Origin: Bradyrhizobium sp. LMTR 3
GTDB lineage: Bacteria; Pseudomonadota; Alphaproteobacteria; Rhizobiales; Xanthobacteraceae
NCBI RefSeq assembly: GCF_001693485.1
Contig: NZ_MAXC01000012.1
Span: 930,001 to 994,000, forward strand
DNA: 64,000 bases
Direction: 5' to 3'
The position numbers and the translations under genes are program-made. Positions 1 to 8,416 of the stretch are shown piece by piece. How positions within the stretch are numbered: position 1 is the first letter of the stretch; the number at the start of each line of letters is the position of its first letter. The notes below the pieces were generated by a model. That model searched no databases. It saw only the letters and a program-made list of their open reading frames with translations, and was not told the origin of the DNA.

Positions 1-1
1 A

Positions 2-388
2 GAGACTCTGCGGGCGTCGCAAAAGACAGCAAATCCGGGCTTAATCAAGCTCGTCACCGACCGCTACTTCAAGCGCGGGCGGAATGGACGCTACCTGCTC
101 GGCGAATCTGTTTCCGACCTGTTAAACCGCGTCAAGGCGCAGAAGCGCGAAGACGAGCCCCGCCTCACAGCATCTGCTCATCGCCCGATCCGAAGATCGC
201 TTAAAGTCGGCGTCGGCAAGCTATCCAGATTAAGCAACACTGCGCAATCCTCAAGGAGATCTGCGGCGTGCTCAAATAGACATCTCGCGACCCCATCGAT
301 AATTGCAACGGGATCCTCGCGTTACGTCGAAGCGCGCCGCGATCATGTTCGAGCGCTGAGCAAACGTTCCCACGATCCCGTCGGCTAG
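2..388 (+). pseudogene. Phage terminase small-subunit-like fragment
   Basis: An open frame enters from the left edge and stops at 386-388. Its first 50 residues include a basic segment (RYFKRGRNGRYLLGES) followed by an Arg/Lys-rich stretch, which resembles the DNA-binding N-terminal half of small terminase subunits from rhizobial prophages. After about residue 55 the composition changes, and the expected continuation appears to be scattered over other frames, so I read it as a decayed fragment. The 5' end lies outside the window. The match is from memory of the family and is weak; an unrelated DNA-binding protein is possible. The prophage-like genes at 5-6.2 kb give modest support. Confidence 0.33.
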
Positions 389-448
389 CCGAAGAACGCA
401 GTAATGCCAATCCCAACCACTACTGACGACGAGAAGGAGGATCAACGT

Positions 449-655
449 GTGTCTGAGCAGCGAATGATCACGGCAGGCGATTCGATCGCGAGAATCGATC
501 GTGTATTTCAGAACTTTCGGCAAATGATCGATACTAACAACTCGATTTCACCTTGCGTTCGAGTTGCGATGCACGCATTGCTCGATGAAGATCTTCTCTT
601 GGCGAGGGCGAGAATTCCAGACTATATCGCGAAGCATGAGGCGCACCGGCGATGA
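449..655 (+). CDS. Small hypothetical protein (68 aa)
   Basis: A short open frame with a good ribosome-binding site: AAGGAGG at 434-440 lies eight bases before an in-frame GTG at 449. An upstream ATG at 404 is also in frame but has no such site, so GTG is preferred. The product is mixed-charge, with no signal peptide or membrane segment and no family I recognise. It follows the terminase-like fragment and may be a leftover early or packaging-region gene of the same prophage remnant, which is inference from position only. Confidence 0.45.
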   Translation: MSEQRMITAGDSIARIDRVFQNFRQMIDTNNSISPCVRVAMHALLDEDLLLARARIPDYIAKHEAHRR

Positions 656-1093
656 GTACCCCGGCCGTTTCAGGTGCTGGGGCCGTGCCCTCGCCGAGGA
701 GCGCTTCGCGTGCGCTCGCGCGGTAGTTGATGCTAATTTCCGACTTGCTGCTCGAGATTCGCGACCGGACGCTGTAGTTCACGATGCCGATCACCCCGCA
801 AGCGGGGGCGTTATAACGCGGTCCCGCAGCGCCAGCACGCGCCCAAGATCGAGGGCATGGCGCGAAAGCTTGATATCGTAGTGACGGACCTCGCTTCGCT
901 GCAAATGCTGCTCGCCTTGAGCGGCATTAAGGCGCGGCCATCTCTCGATGAGGATTCGCGTAGATCCATCAGGTCAGCCCCGAGGGGGCTCTCTCGCACT
1001 CGCCGGGAAGCTACGTGCCGAGAAGCGCGGTAGTCGCTAACACGGTTGCGCGGTATAGCCGTGCATCAACCTAAAGACAATAATAGGCAAATC
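656..1093. other. Intergenic, no supported gene
   Basis: A plus-strand frame from about 861 to 1034 starts with ATG and encodes a short basic peptide, but it lacks a convincing ribosome-binding site or family resemblance. I see nothing else here. Confidence 0.5.
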
Positions 1094-1279
1094 ATGGACA
1101 AGGTTTCACAAATCGAGGCGGAGATTCGACAGATGGCAGCAGTGTATGCCCGCAAATGCAGTGCGCTTGCCAAGCTGCAGGAGGCGTACTGTAGCAAATT
1201 GAACGAGTTGCTCGAGACCAAGGCGGCGGGCGACCGACGCAGCACCGCTGAGACCCGCGAAAGAGATGATCATCACTGA
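1094..1279 (+). CDS. Small hypothetical protein, helical (61 aa)
   Basis: A short frame starting at ATG 1094. The predicted protein is almost entirely charged and helix-favouring, with Glu/Lys/Gln/Leu periodicity over residues 1-45 that suggests a short coiled coil, and a hydrophilic tail. An in-frame ATG at 1046 is possible but would add a segment unlike the rest. There is no strong ribosome-binding site. I do not recognise a family; it may be a small phage or plasmid protein. Confidence 0.35.
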   Translation: MDKVSQIEAEIRQMAAVYARKCSALAKLQEAYCSKLNELLETKAAGDRRSTAETRERDDHH

Positions 1280-1573
1280 CGCCCGTGCTGCGATCGACCA
1301 GCGTTTCGAAGGATTGTAGAGTCCCCGATGAATGAGCACTTCGACCATCCCAGCGTGTTTAGCGGACCACGGCCGAGGTGAGAGAGTCGCGTCTCGGTCT
1401 GTCGTAGGTTGTTGCCATCGTTCAGGTACTTCACAACTTATCGAGTTGTCGTTGCCCTGCCAACATCAGCGACGGTCGCCAGCCACTCTTGCATTGCGTG
1501 ATGCGTACAGGCGATCACGTTGTCAGTGGGAGAAATCCATTCTAAATTGCGAATTCTAATCGACAGATTCTTT

Positions 1574-1852
1574 CTATTTCGTCGCGCCGCCGCGCACCAG
1601 ATCGCGGTAACCGTGATCAGCCATCCATTTTGCTCGCGCCAAGTGACTATCAAACGCATCGCGAGCGCGCGCCGGCGCGCGATCTGGATCGATATGCAAG
1701 ACAATCCGAGCCACCTCTTTCCAGTCGGCGCCATTTGTCTCGGCATCGAGAAGCCGCCAATACGTCACAAGATGCTGTTCATCGTAGCCCGTGAGCACCG
1801 GATCATCCGGAGCTGAATCCGCGCCATCAGGATCGAGTGGCGGGGTCTTCAT
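1574..1852 (-). CDS. DUF2285-like protein (92 aa)
   Basis: The minus-strand frame encodes a compact acidic-then-basic protein. Its segments DEQHLVTYWRLLDAE, EVARIVLHIDP and SHLARAKWMADHGYR match a family I know from rhizobial genomes as DUF2285 proteins. Some DUF2285 proteins (the QseM type) control excision and transfer of integrative conjugative elements in Mesorhizobium; whether this one does is inference. I chose ATG 1852, where the family resemblance starts; the frame continues upstream to 1912. It lies downstream of the minus-strand tts box at 2258-2286, but about 400 bases away, so co-regulation is doubtful. The assignment rests on recalled family sequences. Confidence 0.5.
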   Translation of the reverse strand: MKTPPLDPDGADSAPDDPVLTGYDEQHLVTYWRLLDAETNGADWKEVARIVLHIDPDRAPARARDAFDSHLARAKWMADHGYRDLVRGGATK

Positions 1853-2119
1853 GAGTGTTACCAACAACTCCGTTGCTCGAATTTCGTCCCCTGTGTGCGG
1901 GCTTCTCCACACAACCGCCAGAAAGCGATCAAGTCCAGCATAAAAATTCCTCAGAAGGGCTAGTCATGAGACTACTCGCGATCCGCTCGCATCACTGGGC
2001 TAATCGCTTTGTCCGCGTATTATACCACGTAGCGCAATACACGCGATTGCTTCCGATCCTGCAGATGGATACTCGCAGGATTTTTGCGAGCAGATGATTG
2101 ATTTCGCTTCCTAGGCCGG

Positions 2120-2218
2120 CTAGCGCCGCGCTTGGCTGATTGTGACTTCTTGGTGGAGATCGGGGTAAGCGTCGGCCCGACCGGTCATTGAACGCGCCCC
2201 ACTTTCGAAGATTGTCAT
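2120..2218 (-). pseudogene. Possible effector remnant behind a tts box (32 aa)
   Basis: A short minus-strand frame begins at ATG 2218, about 40 bases downstream of the tts box at 2258-2286, with AAGG just before the start. It ends at TAG 2120-2122 after 32 codons. The peptide is Ser/Arg/Gln-rich, as type III secretion N-termini often are, but is too short to be a working effector. The most economical reading is an effector gene cut short by mutation. No homologue was recognised. Confidence 0.25.
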
Positions 2219-2257
2219 CCCTTAGCCTCACGTCCAAGATCACCTGAGCAGGCCTCA

Positions 2258-2286
2258 TACTCGGCCAAGCTTTCGAGAAGCTGACC
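2258..2286 (-). promoter_or_regulatory. tts box (TtsI-binding promoter element)
   Basis: Read on the minus strand, the core is GTCAGCTTCTCGAAAGCT followed by TTGGCCGAGTA. This agrees with the rhizobial tts-box pattern as I know it (GTCAGCTTnTCGAAAGCT, then CC and TA). Such boxes drive type III secretion genes through the regulator TtsI. The element points towards lower coordinates, where only a 32-codon frame and, further on, the DUF2285-like gene are found. Confidence 0.72.
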
Positions 2287-2466
2287 AGGCCGCTTTTCGT
2301 ACAGCCGGGGCAGGATGTATGCTCGGCTTGCCCTAGCTGCGTCTGTGTGGCACCTCATGATTCGGTAGGGGAGCGCGCAGCATGGGCCCTACCGCAGTCT
2401 TGAGGGGCGGCCCTCTAGAGGGTTGCGCGGTGCGTCCTAGCCCCCTCGGGCCGTGCCTCGCGTGGC

Positions 2467-2682
2467 CTATAGGTCCCACCCCTCTTGCTTGCCCTTGACC
2501 CGTGGGCTGACAAAAACGATGCCGGCGCGAATTGCGCTCGCAGGGCCGTAAACGGTCACGGGCCATGTTTCCACCGCCGGCTTTCCGATCAAAGCATCCA
2601 TGATTTGCCGCCTGTATTGCCGTTTACGGGCCCGGTGATCGGGGATTTTCGGAAAACCAAAGCCCGAAAACGCCGTCGCCAA
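2467..2682 (-). CDS. Small hypothetical protein (71 aa)
   Basis: A short minus-strand frame giving a basic protein with a central region (GKPAVETWPVTVYGPASAI) that looks protein-like. The rest is Arg/Lys-rich. There is no signal peptide and no recognised family. It overlaps longer but less plausible frames on the plus strand. It could be chance in GC-rich DNA. Confidence 0.25.
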   Translation of the reverse strand: MATAFSGFGFPKIPDHRARKRQYRRQIMDALIGKPAVETWPVTVYGPASAIRAGIVFVSPRVKGKQEGWDL

Positions 2683-3165
2683 ATCCGAAAAGGCCGCGGT
2701 CCCGCGTACCCGCGCAAGCTCGTCTCATCGGTGGGACCCGGTGAAAGTTCAAATCAACGACGACACCGCGACGACGCTGAGGACGCGCACCACAGTGAAA
2801 TCACACCTGCCGGAGTCTGCACACGTCACCGCGCGCCCCGCATGGTAGAATGAAATGCTGAAGGCCTGCCCCGCACATTCAGCGCGCGAGCGGGCCACTG
2901 TCGGGCACAGGCTGCGCCGACTGTCGGTATTGAGACCAATGTCAGCAACTTGACGCTACACCGCTACGAAGCGCCCGCAGAGCCTGCGAATTCACTTCGG
3001 CACGCAGTTTGCTTTGTTCACGGCATCATCACCAATCGCAGTGCGATGATCTTCGGGACGGACTCGGCGCGCGTCGCTGTTAGCGTCTGGTCGCCCCGAC
3101 GGTTTGCTGCGGCGATAACTCAAGGGCGCTCGGTTGTGGACCGAGGAAATACAGGGAAGTGTTGG
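2683..3165. other. Leader region of the double-barrel OMP gene
   Basis: No gene is supported here. The frame of the following membrane protein stays open back to 2950, but the signal peptide and the ribosome-binding site both place the start at 3166. This stretch therefore probably holds the promoter and 5' leader. Confidence 0.5.
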
Positions 3166-4884
3166 ATGCGATCTGGAGTTCTTCTTTTGGGAGCCACAAC
3201 AATTGCGCTCGTCGCAAGCGGTGCAGCCAATGCGGCAGACCTTGAGCCAGAAGTGAAACTGCCACCGGCGGTGTGGGATTGGTCCGGAGGCTATATTGGC
3301 GGGCACGTCGGCGGCGGCTATGGCCGGACGTCCTTCAGCAATCCCTATGGTCCGTCAATCTATGGCGACGTGGTCGATACGCCTGTGTTCCTCGCGGGTG
3401 GCCAGCTCGGCTACAATTGGCAGAAGAGCAGCTGGGTGTTTGGCGTCGAACTCGATGCCAGCGGAGTTGTCTCCGACGGCACAAATACTTGCCTCGCGGC
3501 CTCCGGCTTTGTCGTGAGCGCAAACTGCACGGCAGGTCCCAACGTCTTTGCCACCGGGACCGGTCGCATCGGCTACGCGTTTGGCGCGCTGGGCCGCACG
3601 CTGGCCTATCTCAAAGGAGGCGTGGCTTGGCAAAACAATCAGGGCGATGTCGTCAATAACAACGAGCTTATGGGCCGCTGGCCACAGGAGAAAACCCATT
3701 TCGACTATGGTCGCGTCGGTGCCATCATCGGGCTGGGCGTCGAGCAAGCGCTTACGCCTGCATGGTCGGTCAAAGCTGAGTATAACTATCTGCATTTCGC
3801 CGGACCGAGTGTCGCAACGCCTCCGACGGTGCAGGATCCGCCGCTCGCAATTGTTCCGGCGAACACAACTAGCCTGTCCAGCAATTATCACATCGGAAAG
3901 ATCGGGTTGAACTACCATTTTGGCGCCGAGCCGTGGACGGCGAAATGGTCCGATGCACCGCTGTACGCGAAAGCACCTGCCGGCGCGCCGCCGATTGCTT
4001 ATTCGGCCGGTTGGTCGTTCGAAGGCGGATCGCGGCTCTGGCTCAGCCGGGGACGCTTCCAATGGGACGACAGCGTAACGCCCTATTTCGGCATTGAAGA
4101 CCCCGACGTTCTTTTTTCAAGGCTGACCTATCGCGGTCTCGACGGACTTTCCGGAGAGCTATTTGGCCGTGTCGACAGCCCATGGGGAGTGTTCCTAAAG
4201 GCCAACATTGGCCTTGGGCGCTTCGACAAAGGATACCTTAACAATCAAGATTGGGGTATCCCCGGTATCCCCGGCTATCTCTCCTATATCAACAACGCGT
4301 CAGGGCAAGGAAACGGAAGGTTTACGTATTATACCGCGGACGTAGGTTACGAGTTCCTGCGCGGCGCCAACTACAAGGTTGGCGGATTTATCGGCTGGAC
4401 CTACTACGAACAGAGTTCCGACTCGATCGGATGCACGCAGATTGCCAACCCCTTCTATACATGCCCGGCGAGGCCAGGCACTGTCGTTGGCAGCCAGAAT
4501 ACTCAGTGGAATGCACCTCGCGTCGGCCTAAGCGCCGAAACCATGTTGACCGATCGCTGGCGCTTAAACACTGATGTCGCCTACCTGCCCTGGACCGATT
4601 TCAAAGGGCGCGACAATCATCTCTTGCGCCACGGGACCACCTTCTTCGACCAGCGCGGGGATGGTGGCGGAGGCGTCCAGATCGAAGGCGTGTTGTCCTA
4701 CTTCATTACCAAGAATTTCAGCGTCGGTGTCGGCGGGCGCTATTGGGCCATGTGGACCAAAAAGGACAGCGAAGTGACATGCACAGTCTGTGATGGCGCG
4801 CGAAACAGCGCTATGACTCAGTCTGCGAAGTACAGCATGGAGCGCTGGGGTACGTTCTTTCAGGCGTCCTATAGGTTCGATTGA
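3166..4884 (+). CDS. Outer-membrane protein with two beta-barrel domains
   Basis: The 572-residue product starts at ATG 3166, preceded by AGGGAAG, with a clear signal peptide (MRSGVLLLGATTIALVASG, cleavage after ANA). The mature N-terminal part, to roughly residue 265, is an Omp25/31-like eight-strand barrel: it opens with WDWSGGYIGGHVGGGYG and has repeated glycine/aromatic strands ending near GKIGLNYHFG. A Pro/Ala linker follows. A second barrel-like domain, roughly residues 285-572, has alternating aromatic strands and ends in Phe-Asp (SYRFD). It resembles the omptin-like barrels fused to Omp31 domains in bradyrhizobia; the omptin assignment is from recall, and I did not verify protease residues. 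Location: outer membrane. Function unknown. Confidence 0.82.
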   Translation: MRSGVLLLGATTIALVASGAANAADLEPEVKLPPAVWDWSGGYIGGHVGGGYGRTSFSNPYGPSIYGDVVDTPVFLAGGQLGYNWQKSSWVFGVELDASGVVSDGTNTCLAASGFVVSANCTAGPNVFATGTGRIGYAFGALGRTLAYLKGGVAWQNNQGDVVNNNELMGRWPQEKTHFDYGRVGAIIGLGVEQALTPAWSVKAEYNYLHFAGPSVATPPTVQDPPLAIVPANTTSLSSNYHIGKIGLNYHFGAEPWTAKWSDAPLYAKAPAGAPPIAYSAGWSFEGGSRLWLSRGRFQWDDSVTPYFGIEDPDVLFSRLTYRGLDGLSGELFGRVDSPWGVFLKANIGLGRFDKGYLNNQDWGIPGIPGYLSYINNASGQGNGRFTYYTADVGYEFLRGANYKVGGFIGWTYYEQSSDSIGCTQIANPFYTCPARPGTVVGSQNTQWNAPRVGLSAETMLTDRWRLNTDVAYLPWTDFKGRDNHLLRHGTTFFDQRGDGGGGVQIEGVLSYFITKNFSVGVGGRYWAMWTKKDSEVTCTVCDGARNSAMTQSAKYSMERWGTFFQASYRFD

Positions 4885-4956
4885 AAAGATCACAACCTCC
4901 AGCCAAGCTCCGGGCCGCTTCGACGCTAAGAAATGGCGCGCATCGAGTAAGGATCA

Positions 4957-5184
4957 TCAGCCGTGCCCTTGCCGGTCGCGGGCTTTTTCCAATTCGAGCA
5001 GTTCGATCTTGAGCGCTTGGTCGCGGTAGCCGAGGGAAACCATCGCATTGTGGGCGTCGGTCCATGACATCGCGCCAGCGACGTATCGCTCGATGAGGCC
5101 GCGGTAGAATGCGTGCCATTGCGCGAGGTACGCAGGATCGAGCCGATTGCCGACCCGATCCCGCGCGATTGCTGGAAACGTCAC
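4957..5184 (-). CDS. Prophage-type hypothetical protein (75 aa)
   Basis: The minus-strand frame starts at GTG 5184, whose GTGA overlaps the stop of the preceding gene, a coupling typical of phage operons. The product is mostly helical and charged (WHAFYRGLIERYVAG, LELEKARDRQ). No domain was recognised. It is the last gene of a minus-strand run (6199 to 4957) of small genes resembling the tail region of rhizobial prophages. Function unknown. Confidence 0.45.
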   Translation of the reverse strand: MTFPAIARDRVGNRLDPAYLAQWHAFYRGLIERYVAGAMSWTDAHNAMVSLGYRDQALKIELLELEKARDRQGHG

Positions 5185-5488
5185 GTTTGGGGGGGCGGGC
5201 TCGCCGCACCGGCTTGCGCGGGCGTGCCCGCCACCACGGCATCGGCGACCACCTCCGCATTCCAGGTGTTAGGTTCTTGATCGTAAGCAGCGTGTCCGAC
5301 AGCATTTGCAAATCGGCCTGGCTAGCGCCGCCGCCCGCGACAAGCGCGTCAACCTGTTTCTTCAACAGGTCGATCGTCGCGTTCTGATCATCGACCACCT
5401 TTTTCACCGCGTGGACAACGTCGGTCTCCGCCTGTACCGATGCCAAGGTGTCGTTCGCCTGATCCTGTAGCTCCTTGATGCCAACCAT
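5181..5488 (-). pseudogene. Prophage coiled-coil protein, one frameshift
   Basis: It begins at ATG 5488 with a heptad-rich helix (residues 1-65: QDQANDTLASVQAETD onward) and continues with an Asn/Thr/Ala-rich tail. It looks like the small coiled-coil proteins found in rhizobial prophage tail modules. The frame breaks near 5260: the expected tail (AEVVADAVVAGTPAQAG) lies in a neighbouring frame and ends at 5181-5183, exactly overlapping the GTG of the next gene. One indel therefore separates this from an intact gene of about 102 codons. A real mutation and a sequencing error cannot be told apart here. Confidence 0.5.
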
Positions 5489-5621
5489 AATTATTCTCTC
5501 CGATTTTGATCACTGTTCGAGTAAGCGCGGCGAGACGGTCACTGATATCGGCCAGATGCGCCACGATCATCCGGGCGAGTGCATCCTCGAGATTCACATG
5601 GTGATGGAAATGAAATTTCAT
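5388..5621 (-). CDS. Small His-rich prophage protein
   Basis: Starting at ATG 5621, the N-terminus MKFHFHHHVN is followed by a helical segment (LEDALARMIVAHLADISDRLAALT). This architecture, a His-rich start and a short helix, occurs in small genes just before the coiled-coil protein in rhizobial prophage modules (recalled, not searched). The open frame runs on to 5388, overlapping the next gene by about 100 bases with low-complexity sequence; the ancestral stop was probably near 5490. The true 3' end is therefore uncertain. Confidence 0.42.
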   Translation of the reverse strand: MKFHFHHHVNLEDALARMIVAHLADISDRLAALTRTVIKIGENNYGWHQGATGSGERHLGIGTGGDRRCPRGEKGGR

Positions 5622-5643
5622 TTCGGCATCCGCCGCCGCGTTT

Positions 5644-6199
5644 TCATCGCGAGAGCGACATTGCGCGGCAATGCTCCAACACGGCCCGGCGCATAGTGTT
5701 GGTGAAGTCGCGATAGAACGGCACGTCGCGCTTGATCGGCACCGCCGGGTCCAGTGTGTACATCATCTTCCGAAGATGAAGCGGCCACGCCGCACGCCCT
5801 TGTCGGCAAGCCCTTTCGGCGTTTGGCTCCGCGTGACCGCGCCGCGCGCGGTGCGTCGCACGTTGACCGATGACGGGATCGCGATGTTCGCGCCCTTCGC
5901 TCGCCGCGTGCCACCTTTCGCATGCAGCATCAGGTTCGCGCGGCCGAGCTTGTCGTAAATCTCAACGGATAGGCTTTGCTTGGTCGCCCTCCCGCCTTGG
6001 TCGTTAGCGCGGCGCCGATGAACGAGCGGTTCTTGACCTCGACTGCCGTCGTCCATGTTCGCTCGATCAGGAACGAGCGCGTCTTTTCTGCCGCATCGTT
6101 GAGCGAGCGCGCCAGAATGTACCGTAGCTGATCCTCGGCCGCGCCAAGCTCCGCCGCCCGCTGCTAAAAGTCGGCAACGTTGAATTCGACACTGATCAT
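5644..6199 (-). pseudogene. Prophage tail/neck protein relic (DUF6441-like)
   Basis: From ATG 6199 the translation gives MISVEFNVADF and then an in-frame TAG. Reading continues as a good protein (YILARSLNDAAEKTRSFLIE, KLGRANLMLHAKGGTRRAKG, IAIPSSVNVRRTARG) that switches frame more than once before the stop at 5644-5646. The pattern matches small tail-completion or neck proteins of rhizobial prophages that I know as DUF6441. The nonsense codon plus frameshifts make it a pseudogene. It heads the minus-strand prophage remnant 6199-4957. Confidence 0.5.
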
Positions 6200-6739
6200 C
6201 GCAATGCGCAAAAAGACCGACCGCGCCGCCGCGACCGGTTGGGGAGGTTGTGTCGCGTAGTGAGGTTCACGAAGCGTCGCCGAATACGGAAGGCACAGCT
6301 TTCGCCTCGGGCGTGCGCGCGTAGAAAACCCACGAAAATCCTACCCGTCAATGTAAATTTTTCCGGCTCGCTTTACGTAAAGCCGGAAAGATCGCCGGAA
6401 GTAAATCAGTGCGTAATCGAGAATGTCCAGAGTGTTGCCGGGTCTTTTGGCCCAAGATCCACGACGTCCCTCGTATCTCCGAGTGAAACGCCAGAAGATC
6501 GCTTGATTGCTAAAGCAACATACTGCCTGGCAGAATTGGTGAGTTCGCCCGGCAGAGTACTCACGGCTGAGGTCGGGTCGGTTACGCGCTGCGGCTTGAT
6601 ATCCGAAAGCTGGTTGAAAGGATAATCGGGCGCCAGGTCACGCTGGTCCGCAACGGTTCTGCCCAGAAATGCAGAGAATGTAATGGGATGGTGGGAAAAC
6701 GCGCGCGAGCGCGCGAAGGCTCGCGATCTCCTGCATGGC
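6200..6739. other. Decayed region
   Basis: No intact gene. A minus-strand frame ending at 6406 has a protein-like last 95 codons (segments PDYPFNQLSDIKPQRV and DTRDVVDLGPKDPATLW), but its upstream half is low-quality and no start is convincing. It may be the 3' end of a decayed gene. Confidence 0.35.
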
Positions 6740-6968
6740 CTAGACGTGGCCGTCGCTGCATTCACGATAGAGCCGCAAGTCCTTGAATTCATCTTCCGAG
6801 CGGAGCGGACGATCATAGACCCTCACTGCAGTCGCTAATTCGGCGATATTCCACGAAATGAGCTTGATCTCACTCGGTTTCGGATCAGGCCCTTTTACAC
6901 CGCAATGATGTCTTGCGCGAGGCAGGAAGCCGACAAGCCAAGAATCCACAAAGCAACAAACGCATCAT
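6740..6968 (-). pseudogene. Small exported protein, frameshifted
   Basis: From ATG 6968 the frame encodes a signal-peptide-like start (MMRLLLCGFLACRLPAS). After a frame change it continues as CGVKGPDPKPSEIKLISWNI and ends at 6740 after a Tyr/Arg/Asp-rich tail. The pieces lie in different frames, so at least one and probably two indels are present. The reconstructed product would be a small periplasmic protein of roughly 75-80 residues. Family not recognised. Confidence 0.3.
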
Positions 6969-7342
6969 CTTCATGGACGAGCCCCTCGAATCCAGAATCG
7001 CATTGCAAAGATACAATTACGACGAGAAGATTTACAAGGTTTCGCTACAGATGCTTTAACGCTGGTTCAGGTCTGCCGGACCGATCTGCCTTGACAACTG
7101 CATGCTCAGCCAGTGCACACAGCGTCGCTGTCAGAATGCGCAGCGACGGGATCGATTTTTGGCGCCGCGTTCATATCTCGCCTCCTGAGCGGTGACGTGG
7201 ACAGACGGTACAGGATGTGCCGTGTCCCCGCTCAACGGCGTCAACGGAGCCCGCCGCAATCCGCTCGCGCGCATCGGCACCTCTAAAATCGTTACCGTGT
7301 CCCCCAACCCGTTACGACTATAAATTGTTCTACCCGAGCAGG

Positions 7343-7552
7343 TTAAGCAAAGGTCTTACCTCTGGATAGTCCAAAACCGAAATCTATCGGTAGCTCCGGA
7401 CCGGCGCCCCCCAGGTCGGAGATAGGGCTTGTGTCGTTCATCGATGGACTTGAGGGGCTATTCTGAGGGCTCATCCGAGACGACGCGCCGCCTCGTCCTT
7501 GTCGCACTGCCTGCTGTACCACGCTCGGCCCGAGCTCGACCAGCGTGGTCAC
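7343..7552 (-). CDS. Hypothetical protein (69 aa), coupled to the upstream frame
   Basis: It starts at GTG 7552, overlapping the stop of the preceding minus-strand frame (GTGA). The first 20 residues (TTLVELGPSVVQQAVRQGRG) look protein-like; the remainder is Ser/Pro/Gly-rich and probably disordered. No domain recognised. It may be one original gene with the upstream frame, split by a frameshift. Confidence 0.25.
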   Translation of the reverse strand: MTTLVELGPSVVQQAVRQGRGGASSRMSPQNSPSSPSMNDTSPISDLGGAGPELPIDFGFGLSRGKTFA

Positions 7553-7797
7553 TTTGAATCCTCCATGCCGCGCACGTCGTCAATCAGCGGGCGGTCCTCT
7601 GCTTTGGCAGCGTTAGTCAAGGAACGCGCCAGCGTCCATCCTTTGCGTTCAATGATGTGCACGGTGTTCAGCATGTCGCCGCCATCACCTCGTGAAAGCA
7701 GCCTCTCGACCACGCCTTCCTTGAAGACTGTATCCATGCCTTCGCCGCCGAAGTAGTTCCGCGTGATCTTGCCGGGCGCCAACCGCATCGCTTCCAT
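7549..7797 (-). CDS. Hypothetical protein (82 aa)
   Basis: A minus-strand frame from ATG 7797 with a protein-like composition throughout (PGKITRNYFGGEGMDTVFKE, GDMLNTVHIIERKGWTLA). The frame is open further upstream to 7854, but that extension is Arg-rich and less convincing. No family was recognised. It could be the tail of a larger decayed gene, with the frame ending 7343 as its continuation. Confidence 0.3.
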   Translation of the reverse strand: MEAMRLAPGKITRNYFGGEGMDTVFKEGVVERLLSRGDGGDMLNTVHIIERKGWTLARSLTNAAKAEDRPLIDDVRGMEDSK

Positions 7798-8179
7798 CGT
7801 CAAAATATCCGAACGTTGCAGCGGCAGGTGGTAGCCTCGCGATCGTGTCCGCAAGGCAGGACGTCAAGACTATGGTGCTGTGTGGATTACGCTCTACACA
7901 AGCATGACGACCGCTAGGCCGCACACCGGATTAGTGAGCCAGAAAAAGAGCGGATCAATGCTATTAACCTGTGGCGAATAGACATTCGAGCAGAATCGTG
8001 ACGAATCTCTGCTCAACGAAGTATTCGCCCTTGTCCGTGAAATCGAGGTTTGAAAGCGCCTGAAGCGTTTGTTGATTGATGTCTGCTGTAGGTCTTGGTT
8101 CTGTGCAAGCGCCTGATGACCCGCGATTTCGGCTGTCAATCGGACGTCGAAATTGCATTTCGATCCCAACCGATGGCTT
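7798..8179. other. No supported gene
   Basis: Two overlapping minus-strand frames (ending near 7894 and 7964) share fragments such as DINQQTLQALSNLDFTDKG, which suggest one decayed gene split by a frameshift, but no start, domain or family can be supported. Confidence 0.35.
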
Positions 8180-8416
8180 TCACGTCGCGCACGGTTTCAT
8201 CACAAAGCTAAAGCTCGCCTCCAAAAAAGGGCCATGATCATCGCGAACTTCAACTGCTATGCGATGCTGCGGTCTGCCTCTGACCCATTCGCGGGCCATT
8301 TCCGAGAGTGCAGTGGTCGCCTCTTCCCGAGCAGACTCGATGTTCGGCAGCTCCGCACCTTCATCATCGGGGATGAACTGGCTGCCGTCGCGGACATCAA
8401 AATAGTACCTCTTCAT
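8180..8416 (-). CDS. DUF6894 family protein (78 aa)
   Basis: The product starts MKRYYFDVRDG at ATG 8416 and follows the pattern of DUF6894 proteins common in Bradyrhizobium and Methylobacterium: an aromatic F/Y-F-D-x-x-D-G opening, an acidic patch (PDDEGAELPNIESAREEA), an Ala/Glu helix, and a final strand with basic and acidic residues (IAVEVRDDHGPFLEASFSF). The usual length is 70-90 residues, which fits. A longer frame begins at 8512, but its extra residues are not part of the family. It is a cytosolic protein of unknown function, and appears intact. Confidence 0.7.
   Translation of the reverse strand: MKRYYFDVRDGSQFIPDDEGAELPNIESAREEATTALSEMAREWVRGRPQHRIAVEVRDDHGPFLEASFSFVMKPCAT

Noticed and set aside
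2340..2365. TGGCAC as the -24 element of a sigma-54 promoter
   Set aside because: The -12 element (TTGC) is absent at the required distance.
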